DNA of 64,000 nucleotides from NCBI RefSeq assembly GCF_000182645.1, contig NZ_ACQA01000001.1:1488001-1552000 (forward strand), read 5' to 3'. The stretch's first letter is position 1. Every line of letters starts with the position of its first letter. Made by a program: the position numbers and the translations under genes. The notes under the pieces were generated by a model. It was not told the DNA's origin, made no database searches, and saw only the letters and a list, made by a program, of their open reading frames with translations. The stretch is from Brucella intermedia LMG 3301. Lineage in GTDB: Bacteria; Pseudomonadota; Alphaproteobacteria; Rhizobiales; Rhizobiaceae. Positions 10,245 through 18,112 of this stretch are shown here, piece by piece.

Positions 10245-11741
10245 ATGAGTTTGACCGCACAACGATCAGCCACCGCTGTTTCCAGCGCAGACAGGAAACT
10301 CTTCGGCCTGCCCGTGGCTGTCATTTTCGTGCTGTGCTATTTTGCGTTTCAGGCCGTTCTTGTCACTGTTGTTTCGAACGGTGCCGGTCTCGATGACGCT
10401 GAACAGCTGGCGAATATCGGCTATCTGGACTGGGGCTATGGCGGATCGCAACCCCCTCTCTATACATGGATTACCAACCTGGCGGCGTCATTGCTCGGCA
10501 CCTCGATGCTCACGCTGCAGATCGTCAAGTTCAGCCTTCTCGCAAGCCTGTTCCTCAGCGTTTACGGCGCGATGAAGTTGCTCGGTTTTTCGCGCATGAT
10601 TGCGTCGGCCAGCATGCTCGGATTGTTCCTCATTCCGCAAATCGGATGGGAATCGCAGCGCGCATTGACGCATTCAGTTGCAGGTACCGCCGGTTGTGGC
10701 TGGGCATTTCTCGCCTTTGCCTGGCATATGCGGGCGCGTCACGCGGGGTCTGCTGCCGCTCTTGGCGCCGCGATGGCTGCGGCACTTCTCGGCAAGTTCA
10801 ACGCGTCCTTTTTCCTGATCATGCTGATTGTGACGGGCCTTCTCATGCCCGAATATCGCCGGATACTGCTCTCCAGGCTTAGTCTCGTAACGGTTCTGGC
10901 ATTCGCGATCTGCTTCGGGCCAACCGCGACCTGGATGCTGGCGCACAAATCGAGTGTCATGGCGCGTGCGAGCAAGTTTGAGATCGGCGCTTCCGGCAAT
11001 CTGCTCTTCGACAGGCTGATGGGCGTCGAAAGCCTCATTGAAGCGGCATTTCTATTCTCGATCCTTGCAATCGCGATTGCTGGCATTATCGCGCTTATTC
11101 ACTGGAGAAAACGTACCGCACCCGCAACCTCGCTGACCACCGGCGAAAAATTTCTCCGTCTCCTCATCTTGGTCGGGCTGGTTATTGTGCTTGTGGGTGT
11201 TGTGGCGACCGGTGCGAATAACGTGAAAGACCGCTGGCTGCAGCCAGTGCTGTTTCTGACTCCGGCACTGATGGCGAGCCTTATGGGGCGTTATCGGATC
11301 GGAGATCGACCTTTGATCGACTATGCCGTCGTCAGCGCTGTTGCCGCGCTGATTGTTCCGCCGGTGTTGAGCTACAATCTGACCTACGGCTCCGGCTCAC
11401 CGCCTTACGGCCAACTCGACTATCGACATCTTTATGAGGAAGTGCAGGCGAAAGGCCCATTCAAGACGATCCTGACGGACAATGCCCAGATACCGGGCAA
11501 TTTCAGATTGTTTGATTCTGCCTTACGAGTAGTGCACCCAGAAACACCGGATACCAGAGCGCATTTGACGCCACCTGTCCTCGTGATGTGGTTTGGGGGG
11601 GCTGAACCAAATGAGCGCATTGCCGCCTTGTTGCAGAACGCAAATATAGCCGTGCCTGATGAAAACATCGTAACCACGGACGTTGTATACAAAACCCGGC
11701 CCGACAAGCATATGACGGTCAGCTATTTTCTGGTGCCGTAG
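10245..11741 (+). CDS. Glycosyltransferase family 39-like (ArnT/PMT-type) membrane protein
   Basis: 498 residues from ATG 10245; a GTG at 10197 in the same frame would add an implausible Cys/His/Trp-rich leader. After the first helix comes the loop NGAGLDDAEQLA with the acidic pair D50-D51, then GSQPPLYTW. Both are typical of the GT-C fold, family GT39/PMT_2, whose members transfer sugars from a polyprenyl-phosphate donor on the periplasmic face. About ten more hydrophobic helices and a soluble C-terminal domain follow. The gene stands alone and ends at a strong terminator. The acceptor (lipid A, another lipid, or protein) cannot be told from sequence. Confidence 0.8.
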   Translation: MSLTAQRSATAVSSADRKLFGLPVAVIFVLCYFAFQAVLVTVVSNGAGLDDAEQLANIGYLDWGYGGSQPPLYTWITNLAASLLGTSMLTLQIVKFSLLASLFLSVYGAMKLLGFSRMIASASMLGLFLIPQIGWESQRALTHSVAGTAGCGWAFLAFAWHMRARHAGSAAALGAAMAAALLGKFNASFFLIMLIVTGLLMPEYRRILLSRLSLVTVLAFAICFGPTATWMLAHKSSVMARASKFEIGASGNLLFDRLMGVESLIEAAFLFSILAIAIAGIIALIHWRKRTAPATSLTTGEKFLRLLILVGLVIVLVGVVATGANNVKDRWLQPVLFLTPALMASLMGRYRIGDRPLIDYAVVSAVAALIVPPVLSYNLTYGSGSPPYGQLDYRHLYEEVQAKGPFKTILTDNAQIPGNFRLFDSALRVVHPETPDTRAHLTPPVLVMWFGGAEPNERIAALLQNANIAVPDENIVTTDVVYKTRPDKHMTVSYFLVP

Positions 11742-11743
11742 CG

Positions 11744-11776
11744 AAATGGCCCGGGTCTTCCCGGGCCATTTGTTCT
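11744..11776. terminator. Strong bidirectional terminator between convergent genes
   Basis: A perfect 12-bp stem, aaatggcccggg / cccgggccattt, with a 4-nt loop (tctt) is followed on the plus strand by gttcttt. It lies between the glycosyltransferase stop and the stop of the small lipoprotein gene on the other strand, so it can serve both. Confidence 0.85.
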
Positions 11777-11911
11777 TTATTCTACGGTATCCTGGACCGC
11801 ATGTGCGGTACTCTTTACATCGCGGCCAACGCCTCGAACCGTGTTTGCGCAGGAGGCGAGCGTAAATGCGCAGAGAACGATAGCTAATGGGACAAGTCGG
11901 GTCAGCTTCAT
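11777..11911 (-). CDS. Entericidin-like small lipoprotein
   Basis: 44 residues. The reading starts MKLTRLVPLAIVL and has a clean lipobox LASC (residues 18-21, acylated Cys21). The mature part NTVRGVGRDVKSTAHAVQDT is the short amphipathic repeat-like segment of the entericidin EcnA/EcnB family. A good GGAGAG lies 6 nt before ATG 11911. Entericidin-like lipoproteins are common, abundant and of uncertain role in Hyphomicrobiales. The gene converges on the glycosyltransferase gene and shares its terminator. Confidence 0.85.
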   Translation of the reverse strand: MKLTRLVPLAIVLCAFTLASCANTVRGVGRDVKSTAHAVQDTVE

Positions 11912-12133
11912 GACAGTCTCTCCAATGGGATGCGCGTTTCTGCCCTTTTGAAGGAGCAGACGCCTAGAGTTCCAAGCCTATTCAAACCAGTTATGCCTCC
12001 CGCCGCATACAAGCCCCTGCTCGGCAGCTGGCGGTGAAGCCGATTCACTCGGCTGTCACACAAGAAATCTAGCGCAGCGTTTTTCACTGGCAAGAGAATG
12101 CTTTAGTCCTATCCCAATAAACTGCGATCTTCA

Positions 12134-13054
12134 TCAGCATGCACGGAAGGTCTCGAACCGCCCGGAGCGACGATAACCTTCGAAAACACTTCGCAAATGG
12201 TCGGCGACAACCTGAATATGCGGACCGGCTTCCGGTTTCACAACCATGCCAAGCTGATAGCGGCCAAGAGCAGGCAGGCCGTGCTCAGGCCCCAAAGCAA
12301 CGATTCCCTCACTCAACAGCGTTTTACCGAAAGGCGCGATGGCAAGATCAGCCATGATCGCCGCCCGCTGCCCGGTTGAGTGTGAGCTCATATAAGCGAT
12401 CCGATAAGGACGCCCGCTGCTTTCAAGCGCTTCAAGCGCATTGCCCCGCCAGGCGCAGCCCTCTTCCCATATGGAGAGCGGCAAAGGGTCCCGGCGATAA
12501 GCCGTACCACACTTGGCGCCTGCCCATACCAGTTCTTCGTCCAGCAGAACTTCCACATCGCCTTTGTTGGGCACGGTGTGGGAAATATTGATCAGCGTCA
12601 CATCCAGTCGGCGCTCGTCCAGCCGCTTGCGCAGGTTGCTGCTTTGGTCGATCACCACATCGACCGTTACCCCCGGATGGCTTTCAGAAAAACGCTTCAA
12701 CACGAGAGGCAGGACACATTCGCCAATATCGTCCGGCGAGCCCAACCGGACCACGCCGGTCACCGTGGGCGCAACGAATTTCGACACCGCTTCGCGATTG
12801 AGAGCCAGAAGACGCCGCGCATAGCCGAGCAGAATCTCACCATCGCTGGTCAACGTGACCGAACGCGCGTCACGGTCGAAAACCGCAACTCCCAGCTGTT
12901 CTTCCAGTTTCTTGATCTGCATCGAAACAGCAGACGGCGTGCGGAACACCGCGTTCGCCGCTGAAGAAAAGCTTCCGGTATCGGCAATCGCCACAAATGT
13001 GCGCAACACATCAATATCGAGCATCGGAAGGGGATGTTGAACGGGCGCTGTCAT
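12134..13054 (-). CDS. LysR-family transcriptional regulator
   Basis: 306 residues from ATG 13054, preceded by GGAG 6 nt upstream; an upstream TTG at 13084 is less likely. The N-terminal winged helix-turn-helix covers about residues 11-70 (LDIDVLRTFVAIADTGSF, then TPSAVSMQIKKLEEQLG), followed by a periplasmic-binding-protein-like effector domain. It resembles the LrhA/HexA branch rather than the catabolic LysR types. It is divergent from the DUF1127 gene at 13212, and a TTGA-N7-TCAA palindrome lies between the two starts, so that gene is a likely target. Confidence 0.88.
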   Translation of the reverse strand: MTAPVQHPLPMLDIDVLRTFVAIADTGSFSSAANAVFRTPSAVSMQIKKLEEQLGVAVFDRDARSVTLTSDGEILLGYARRLLALNREAVSKFVAPTVTGVVRLGSPDDIGECVLPLVLKRFSESHPGVTVDVVIDQSSNLRKRLDERRLDVTLINISHTVPNKGDVEVLLDEELVWAGAKCGTAYRRDPLPLSIWEEGCAWRGNALEALESSGRPYRIAYMSSHSTGQRAAIMADLAIAPFGKTLLSEGIVALGPEHGLPALGRYQLGMVVKPEAGPHIQVVADHLRSVFEGYRRSGRFETFRAC

Positions 13055-13116
13055 GACGGACTCCGTTTCTAGCACTTTGTTCAAATTTTCTGATCTTAAT
13101 CCTTTCTATATTTCGT

Positions 13117-13131
13117 TTGATTGAACGTCAA
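13117..13131. promoter_or_regulatory. Candidate LysR operator
   Basis: TTGATTGAACGTCAA is an inverted repeat (TTGA-N7-TCAA) that contains the T-N11-A pattern recognised by many LysR proteins. It lies 63 nt upstream of the LysR start and 81 nt upstream of the DUF1127 start, in the divergent intergenic region. No binding data are available. Confidence 0.45.
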
Positions 13132-13211
13132 GCGGAATACATATTCAGAGCATCAACAAGGCGAGCTGCAGCGAACGCATCAACCGGACTTTCTGAACGA
13201 GGAGAGAGAAA

Positions 13212-13490
13212 ATGACCGTTCAATGCCAAACCGCTTCCCATGGCAAGGCGGCGACAGTTCGCTTCCTGCCAACTTGGACCGTCACAAATGCGCCGTCATG
13301 GCTTCTGGAACTTCACTCCAGAGTACGGCAGCAGCTGCAAATCTGGGCTTACGAGGGACGCGTGAAGCGCAGCCGCCGGGTGCTGGAATCATTGCCTGAA
13401 CACATACTGCACGATATTGGCTGGCCCAACGTGGATGACCGGCTGGCCGGCACCCCGCGAAATCCGGCCGAGTTCCCGCGCAAAAACTGA
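13212..13490 (+). CDS. DUF1127 small protein
   Basis: 92 residues. The C-terminal half carries the short arginine-rich DUF1127 (YjiS-like) signature: WAYEGRVKRSRRVLESLPEHILHDIGW. The N-terminal 45 residues are variable. DUF1127 proteins in alphaproteobacteria have been linked to RNA handling, phosphate or carbon metabolism and stress, and are often targets of LysR regulators. AGAGAGAAA precedes ATG 13212. A terminator follows directly, so it is monocistronic and probably controlled by the divergent LysR protein. Confidence 0.85.
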   Translation: MTVQCQTASHGKAATVRFLPTWTVTNAPSWLLELHSRVRQQLQIWAYEGRVKRSRRVLESLPEHILHDIGWPNVDDRLAGTPRNPAEFPRKN

Positions 13491-13496
13491 AATCGA

Positions 13497-13528
13497 TTGA
13501 GGGCGACCATGCGGCCCGCCCTCAATTT
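13497..13528 (+). terminator. Terminator after the DUF1127 gene
   Basis: A 9-bp stem, ttgagggcg (13497-13505) with cgccctcaa (13517-13525), is followed by tttcc and starts 6 nt after the stop codon. Confidence 0.7.
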
Positions 13529-13786
13529 CCCGACATTGAAATACCTTTTCGCGGCAGGCATTTAGCCGCACTTTGCAACCTACCCGTTCTGTGTCTCAAT
13601 AGAACACTATCTTGTTTGCGTCATCACCTGCCCCCTGTGAATCCGGGTATGCGCGACAAGATCGCCGGTCTGAAAGCGACCGGATAGAAACCGGGCCCCA
13701 AATGACCCGGAGTCGTGACGGAGACACAAGGCCTCAGCTGCGTCGGGAACCGCGGCCAAAGCCTTCGAGAATGGGAACGATCGGGC

Positions 13787-14785
13787 ATGATCCAGGCTTC
13801 ATCGGTTAAGCGGTCTATTGTCTTTTTTCTTGTTCCAAATTTTTCGATGATTGCTTTCGCAACGGCCATCGAGCCATTGCGCATTGCAAATCGAATGCTG
13901 GGCTATGACGCCTATCGTTGGCGACTGACATCTGTCGACGGAAAGCCGGTGACGGCCTCCAATGGCGTGGAATGCGCTGTCAACGCATCGCTAGAAGACG
14001 AGCGGCGCTTTTTACAGCGCGAACAGCGTCCATCGATGGTGTTCGTCTGTTCAGGCGTCTACGTAGAAGAATTCAGGAACAAATCAGTCTTTGCGTGGCT
14101 GCGCGAGGAGTATAATCGCGGTGTTGCCGTCGGCGGGCTTTGTACCGGCGCCCACATACTGGCGGCAGCCGGACTTCTATCCGGAAAGCGCTGCGCAATT
14201 CACTGGGAAAATCTTCCGGGTTTTTCGGAGGCTTTCCCCAAGGCGGAAGTCTATGCCGATCTTTTTGAGGTGGATAGCAACCTCTACACCTGCGCCGGTG
14301 GAACAGCTTCTCTCGATATGATGCTGAAACTGATTGGCGACGATTTCGACGCGAACCTGGTCAACAAGATTTGCGAGCAGGCCCTGACCGATCGTGTTCG
14401 CAGCCCACAGGATCGCCAGCGCCTGCCACTGCGCGCCCGCCTCGGCATTCAAAATTCGAAGGTACTGACCATTATCGAGATGATGGAAGCCAACCTTTCG
14501 GAACCGCAGGCGCTGATCAATGTCGCCCATACGATCGGCCTGTCCCGCCGGCAGGTTGAACGACTTTTCCGCCAGGAAATGGGCCGATCTCCGGCGCGCT
14601 ATTACCTCGAAATCCGGTTAGATCGGGCACGGCACCTGCTGCTGCAATCGTCCATGCCGGTCGTTGAGGTTGCAGTTGCCTGCGGTTTCGTATCCGCGTC
14701 GCATTTTTCCAAATGCTACCGGGAACTCTATGGGCGCTCGCCGCAACAGGAACGTGCAGAGCGCAAAATGCTCGTCGCTGCCTGA
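13787..14785 (+). CDS. GlxA-type AraC-family transcriptional regulator
   Basis: 332 residues from ATG 13787; an upstream ATG at 13715 in frame adds 24 unlikely residues. An N-terminal DJ-1/PfpI-like amidotransferase fold (about residues 10-185, with GGLCTGAHILAAAGLL at the nucleophile elbow) is joined to a C-terminal double helix-turn-helix AraC domain (about 225-325, ending in CGFVSASHFSKCYRELYGRSP). This architecture is shared with GbdR, CdhR and ArgR of Pseudomonas, which sense betaine, carnitine or arginine. The downstream demethylase gene on the same strand fits a methylated-amine regulon. The inducer is not known. Confidence 0.88.
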   Translation: MIQASSVKRSIVFFLVPNFSMIAFATAIEPLRIANRMLGYDAYRWRLTSVDGKPVTASNGVECAVNASLEDERRFLQREQRPSMVFVCSGVYVEEFRNKSVFAWLREEYNRGVAVGGLCTGAHILAAAGLLSGKRCAIHWENLPGFSEAFPKAEVYADLFEVDSNLYTCAGGTASLDMMLKLIGDDFDANLVNKICEQALTDRVRSPQDRQRLPLRARLGIQNSKVLTIIEMMEANLSEPQALINVAHTIGLSRRQVERLFRQEMGRSPARYYLEIRLDRARHLLLQSSMPVVEVAVACGFVSASHFSKCYRELYGRSPQQERAERKMLVAA

Positions 14786-15080
14786 GCACGATATCGAACG
14801 GGAACGGTGTCGGCTCTTGAACGGGAGGGCCCGGCACTTCCGGCTTTCGAAAGAAAATCAAAACCATACAGTTCTTTTCGGAATCAATTTCATAAGGCGT
14901 GCTGTGTGCCACCTCGGATGGGCGAACACGTCGCGAACAGAACAGCATCTTTCCGCCATTCGGCGATTTCCAGAAGCTGCCATGCAGTCGTCTGGCGCTG
15001 CGAATATGTCGTATAAAGGCAAATGTCACGGCCAGCCAACGACTATGGTTTTGTGAAAATACCAACTAGGGTCGCATAAA
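14786..15080. other. Leader and promoter region of the demethylase gene
   Basis: 295 bases without a credible gene. It separates the GlxA-type regulator from the FAD/GcvT oxidoreductase and should hold the promoter and the regulator's binding site. I could not identify a convincing inverted repeat or a terminator. Confidence 0.5.
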
Positions 15081-17642
15081 ATGGCAGAGTTTCCTAAGAA
15101 GGCGAAAGTTGTGATTGTCGGGCTGGGCGGTATCGTCGGGGCTTCGGTTGCACATCATCTGATCGAGCGGGGCTGGGATGATATCGTCGGCATCGATAAA
15201 TCCGGCATTCCGACCGACATCGGCTCGACAGCCCATGCGTCAGACTTCTGCTATGCGACGAGCCACGACTTCCTTTCCTGCTGGACGACGCTCTATTCCA
15301 TCGATTTCTACGAAAAGATGGGGCATTACGCGCGCGTCGGCGGTATCGAAGTGGCGCGCGTTGGCGACGATGCCCGCATGGACGAAATCAAGCGCAAGGT
15401 CGCATCGGGCAAGGCCTTCGGCACCCGCGCGCGGTTGATGGAACCGGCGGAGATAAAGGAAAAGTTCCCTCTCATCGAGGAGAGCCTCGTTCAAGGCGGC
15501 CTGTGGGACCCGGATGCCGGCCTGGTTATCCCACGCTCACAGACCGTTGCCGGCAAGCTGATCGATCAGGCAGAGGCCGCAGGCAAGCTGCAGAGTTTCG
15601 CCAACACGCCTGCACAGTCGCTGATCGTGGAAAACGGTCGCATCAAGGGCGTCGTCACGCATCGTGGCACCATCGAGGCCGATTATGTCATCATCTGTGC
15701 GGGACTTTGGGGCCGCCTGATTGCCGAAATGGTTGGCGAAGACCTGCCCGTCATGCCGATCGATCATCCGCTGACATTTTTCGGTCCCTATACCGAGTTC
15801 GAAGGAACGGGCAAGGAAATCGGCTGGCCGCTCATGCGCGATCAGGGCAACTCGGCCTATATGCGCGATACGGGCGATCCAAAAACCGCTGAAGGCGGAC
15901 AGATCGAATGGGGCTATTACGAAGAAAAGAACCCGCGCTTGTGCCATCCGCGTGACCTTCTGGAAAAGCACGAAGCGCGTCTCTCGCCATCGCAGCGCGA
16001 CCTCGAAATGGACCAGATTCTGGAACCGCTGGAGCGGGCAATCGAACTGACGCCCATTCTGGGCGAACTCGGCTATAATGAAAGCCACTCCTTCAACGGC
16101 TTCCTGCAAGTCACGACCGATGGCGGTCCATCCATGGGCGAAAGCCAGAAGGTGCGCGGCCTGTGGTATGCCGTCGCCATCTGGGTCAAGGACGGTCCCG
16201 GCATGGGCAAACTCATCGCCGACTGGATGACCGACGGCCGCACATCCATCGACCATCACGCCATCGACTATTCGCGCTTTTATCCGCATCAGATGACGGA
16301 ACAGTACATCTGGGACCGCTGCACGGAAACCGCGATGAAGGTTTATAATCCGGCAGTTCACCCGCGCGAACCCTTTTCAAAGGGCCGCAACATCCGCCGC
16401 TCGCCATTCTACGAACGAGAAGTCGAACTCGGCGGCTATTTCATGGAATTGGGCGGATGGGAGCGCGCGCATGGCTATGCCGCCAACGAGCACCTGCTGG
16501 AGAAATACGGCGACCGCGTACCGGTGCGCGAGAACGAATGGGACAACCGCCATTTCTGGCGCGTTTCCAATGCCGAACATCTCGAACTCACCGAAAACTG
16601 CGGCATCATCAATCTCTCCCACTTCGCCATGTACGATATCGAAGGCCCCGACCATGTCGAACTGATGGAGTGGCTGTGTGCCGCCAAGATTGGCGGCGAC
16701 GCCAATATCGGCAAGGGTATCTATACCCACTTCCTCGATGACGAAGGCATGGTGCGCGCCGACTTCACGGCAATCCGCATGGCTGATCGTATCCGCATGA
16801 TCAATGGCGCCGATGCCGGGCCTCGTGACTTCCACTATATGCGCCGCGTAGCCGAAGATAAGGGCTTTGACGTCACCATCATTGATGTGACCGAAAAATA
16901 CGTCACCATCGGCATATGGGGTCCGAATGCGCGTGAAAACCTGAAAAAGGTGGTTGAGAACCCGGAAGGCCTTGATGCGGAAAACTTCCCGTTCGCTGCC
17001 ATCAAGCCTATCAGGATTGCAGGCAAAGACGTTACCGCCTTCCGCATTTCCTATGTCGGCGAGCAGGGCTGGGAACTGCATATGCGTTACGAAGACGGCC
17101 TCGCCGTCTGGGATGCGCTTCGCTCCACCGGCGTGATTGCGGTTGGTGTCGAAACCTATGCCAACACGCGCCGCATGGAAAAGAGCCTGCGCCTGCAGAA
17201 TGCCGATCTGCTGACCGAATACAATCTTCTGGAAGCAGATCTTGCCCGTCCCAAGGTCAAGGAAGCTGACTTCCGCGGCAAGGCAAAGCATCTGGAATAC
17301 CGCGCCCGCGAGCACCAGCCAGCGATGCTCTGCACGCTGGTGATGACTGACAATCTCGATAAGAACGGCGTGGCCCGTTATCCGGTCGGCATCATGCCGG
17401 TACAGGACCCTGAAACGGGAGAGACGCTTGTCGACGAGTTGGGCCGCCGGTCTTTCACCACATCCGTCGCTTATGGCCCAACCATCGGCAAGAATATTGC
17501 TCTTGCCTATCTGCCCTGGGCTTATTGCCAGGAAGGCCGCAAATTGAGCGTGGAATATTTCGGTGAGACTTATCCGGTCGAAGTGCGCTCTATCGGTTAT
17601 AAACCGCTCTACGATCCGGAAAACTTGAAACCTCGAAGCTGA
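15081..17642 (+). CDS. FAD-dependent dimethylglycine/sarcosine dehydrogenase-type oxidoreductase (GcvT family)
   Basis: 853 residues. An N-terminal FAD domain starts with VVIVGLGGIVGASVAHHL (residues 10-27), and the oxidoreductase fold runs to about residue 390. A folate-binding GcvT domain follows (about 430-740) and a GcvT C-terminal barrel (about 760-850). Enzymes of this layout oxidatively demethylate N-methyl amino acids such as dimethylglycine or sarcosine and pass the one-carbon unit to tetrahydrofolate. The substrate here is inferred; the neighbouring GlxA-type regulator supports a betaine-like pathway. It is a single-gene unit ending at a strong terminator. No sarcosine oxidase subunits, glyA or formyl-THF genes lie nearby. 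Confidence 0.85.
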   Translation: MAEFPKKAKVVIVGLGGIVGASVAHHLIERGWDDIVGIDKSGIPTDIGSTAHASDFCYATSHDFLSCWTTLYSIDFYEKMGHYARVGGIEVARVGDDARMDEIKRKVASGKAFGTRARLMEPAEIKEKFPLIEESLVQGGLWDPDAGLVIPRSQTVAGKLIDQAEAAGKLQSFANTPAQSLIVENGRIKGVVTHRGTIEADYVIICAGLWGRLIAEMVGEDLPVMPIDHPLTFFGPYTEFEGTGKEIGWPLMRDQGNSAYMRDTGDPKTAEGGQIEWGYYEEKNPRLCHPRDLLEKHEARLSPSQRDLEMDQILEPLERAIELTPILGELGYNESHSFNGFLQVTTDGGPSMGESQKVRGLWYAVAIWVKDGPGMGKLIADWMTDGRTSIDHHAIDYSRFYPHQMTEQYIWDRCTETAMKVYNPAVHPREPFSKGRNIRRSPFYEREVELGGYFMELGGWERAHGYAANEHLLEKYGDRVPVRENEWDNRHFWRVSNAEHLELTENCGIINLSHFAMYDIEGPDHVELMEWLCAAKIGGDANIGKGIYTHFLDDEGMVRADFTAIRMADRIRMINGADAGPRDFHYMRRVAEDKGFDVTIIDVTEKYVTIGIWGPNARENLKKVVENPEGLDAENFPFAAIKPIRIAGKDVTAFRISYVGEQGWELHMRYEDGLAVWDALRSTGVIAVGVETYANTRRMEKSLRLQNADLLTEYNLLEADLARPKVKEADFRGKAKHLEYRAREHQPAMLCTLVMTDNLDKNGVARYPVGIMPVQDPETGETLVDELGRRSFTTSVAYGPTIGKNIALAYLPWAYCQEGRKLSVEYFGETYPVEVRSIGYKPLYDPENLKPRS

Positions 17643-17658
17643 ACACTTTTAATAAGAA

Positions 17659-17686
17659 AAGCCGAGGGTGTCGCCTCGGCTTTTTT
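17659..17686. terminator. Intrinsic terminator after the demethylase gene
   Basis: The stem aagccgagg / cctcggctt is followed by a run of T residues on the plus strand, 16 nt after the stop. On the minus strand it is preceded by an A-rich stretch and may also serve the convergent 96-residue gene. Confidence 0.9.
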
Positions 17687-17702
17687 ATTACCGGAGGAAT
17701 TG

Positions 17703-17993
17703 TTATTTCAGTGTTGCCTTGCCACCGCTGATCGTGATCTTTTCATCACCGGTCAATGCTTCACGATCCCCATTGGGAAAGGTCACAAAACAACCTGAAG
17801 CGCAGAAATCCACCGTCTCACCCGGCGCGACGATCATTTCGCGCTTGGAAGCGCCTTCCGTAACCACAACCGTCTGAGGGCCGCTATCATTATTGGATAT
17901 CTGGGCAGCGTAGGCGCCGCCAGTCGAGACCGCAAAACCAATTGCTGCACCAAGAACAAGTTTGCCCAAACTGTTGAGCTGATTTGTGTTCAT
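17703..17993 (-). CDS. Small secreted protein of unknown function
   Basis: 96 residues, family not recognised. A Sec signal peptide is visible (LGKLVLGAAIGFAVSTGGAYAAQ, cleavage expected after AYA). The mature part of about 65 residues contains two cysteines close together (CASGC), which could form a disulfide or bind a metal. Acidic and glycine-rich turns suggest a small beta-rich periplasmic protein. It is convergent with the demethylase gene and lies downstream of, and on the same strand as, the mechanosensitive channel gene. Confidence 0.7.
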   Translation of the reverse strand: MNTNQLNSLGKLVLGAAIGFAVSTGGAYAAQISNNDSGPQTVVVTEGASKREMIVAPGETVDFCASGCFVTFPNGDREALTGDEKITISGGKATLK

Positions 17994-18112
17994 ATCGTCC
18001 CGACCTTTCTATCGCTCCCGCTGCGATATATCCTCTGTCGCGTGAGCCCTATTGCCCTGAGACAGCCCTTTATAAGCGGACAAAACTGAACTGCAACTGA
18101 ACGCAATGTTCA

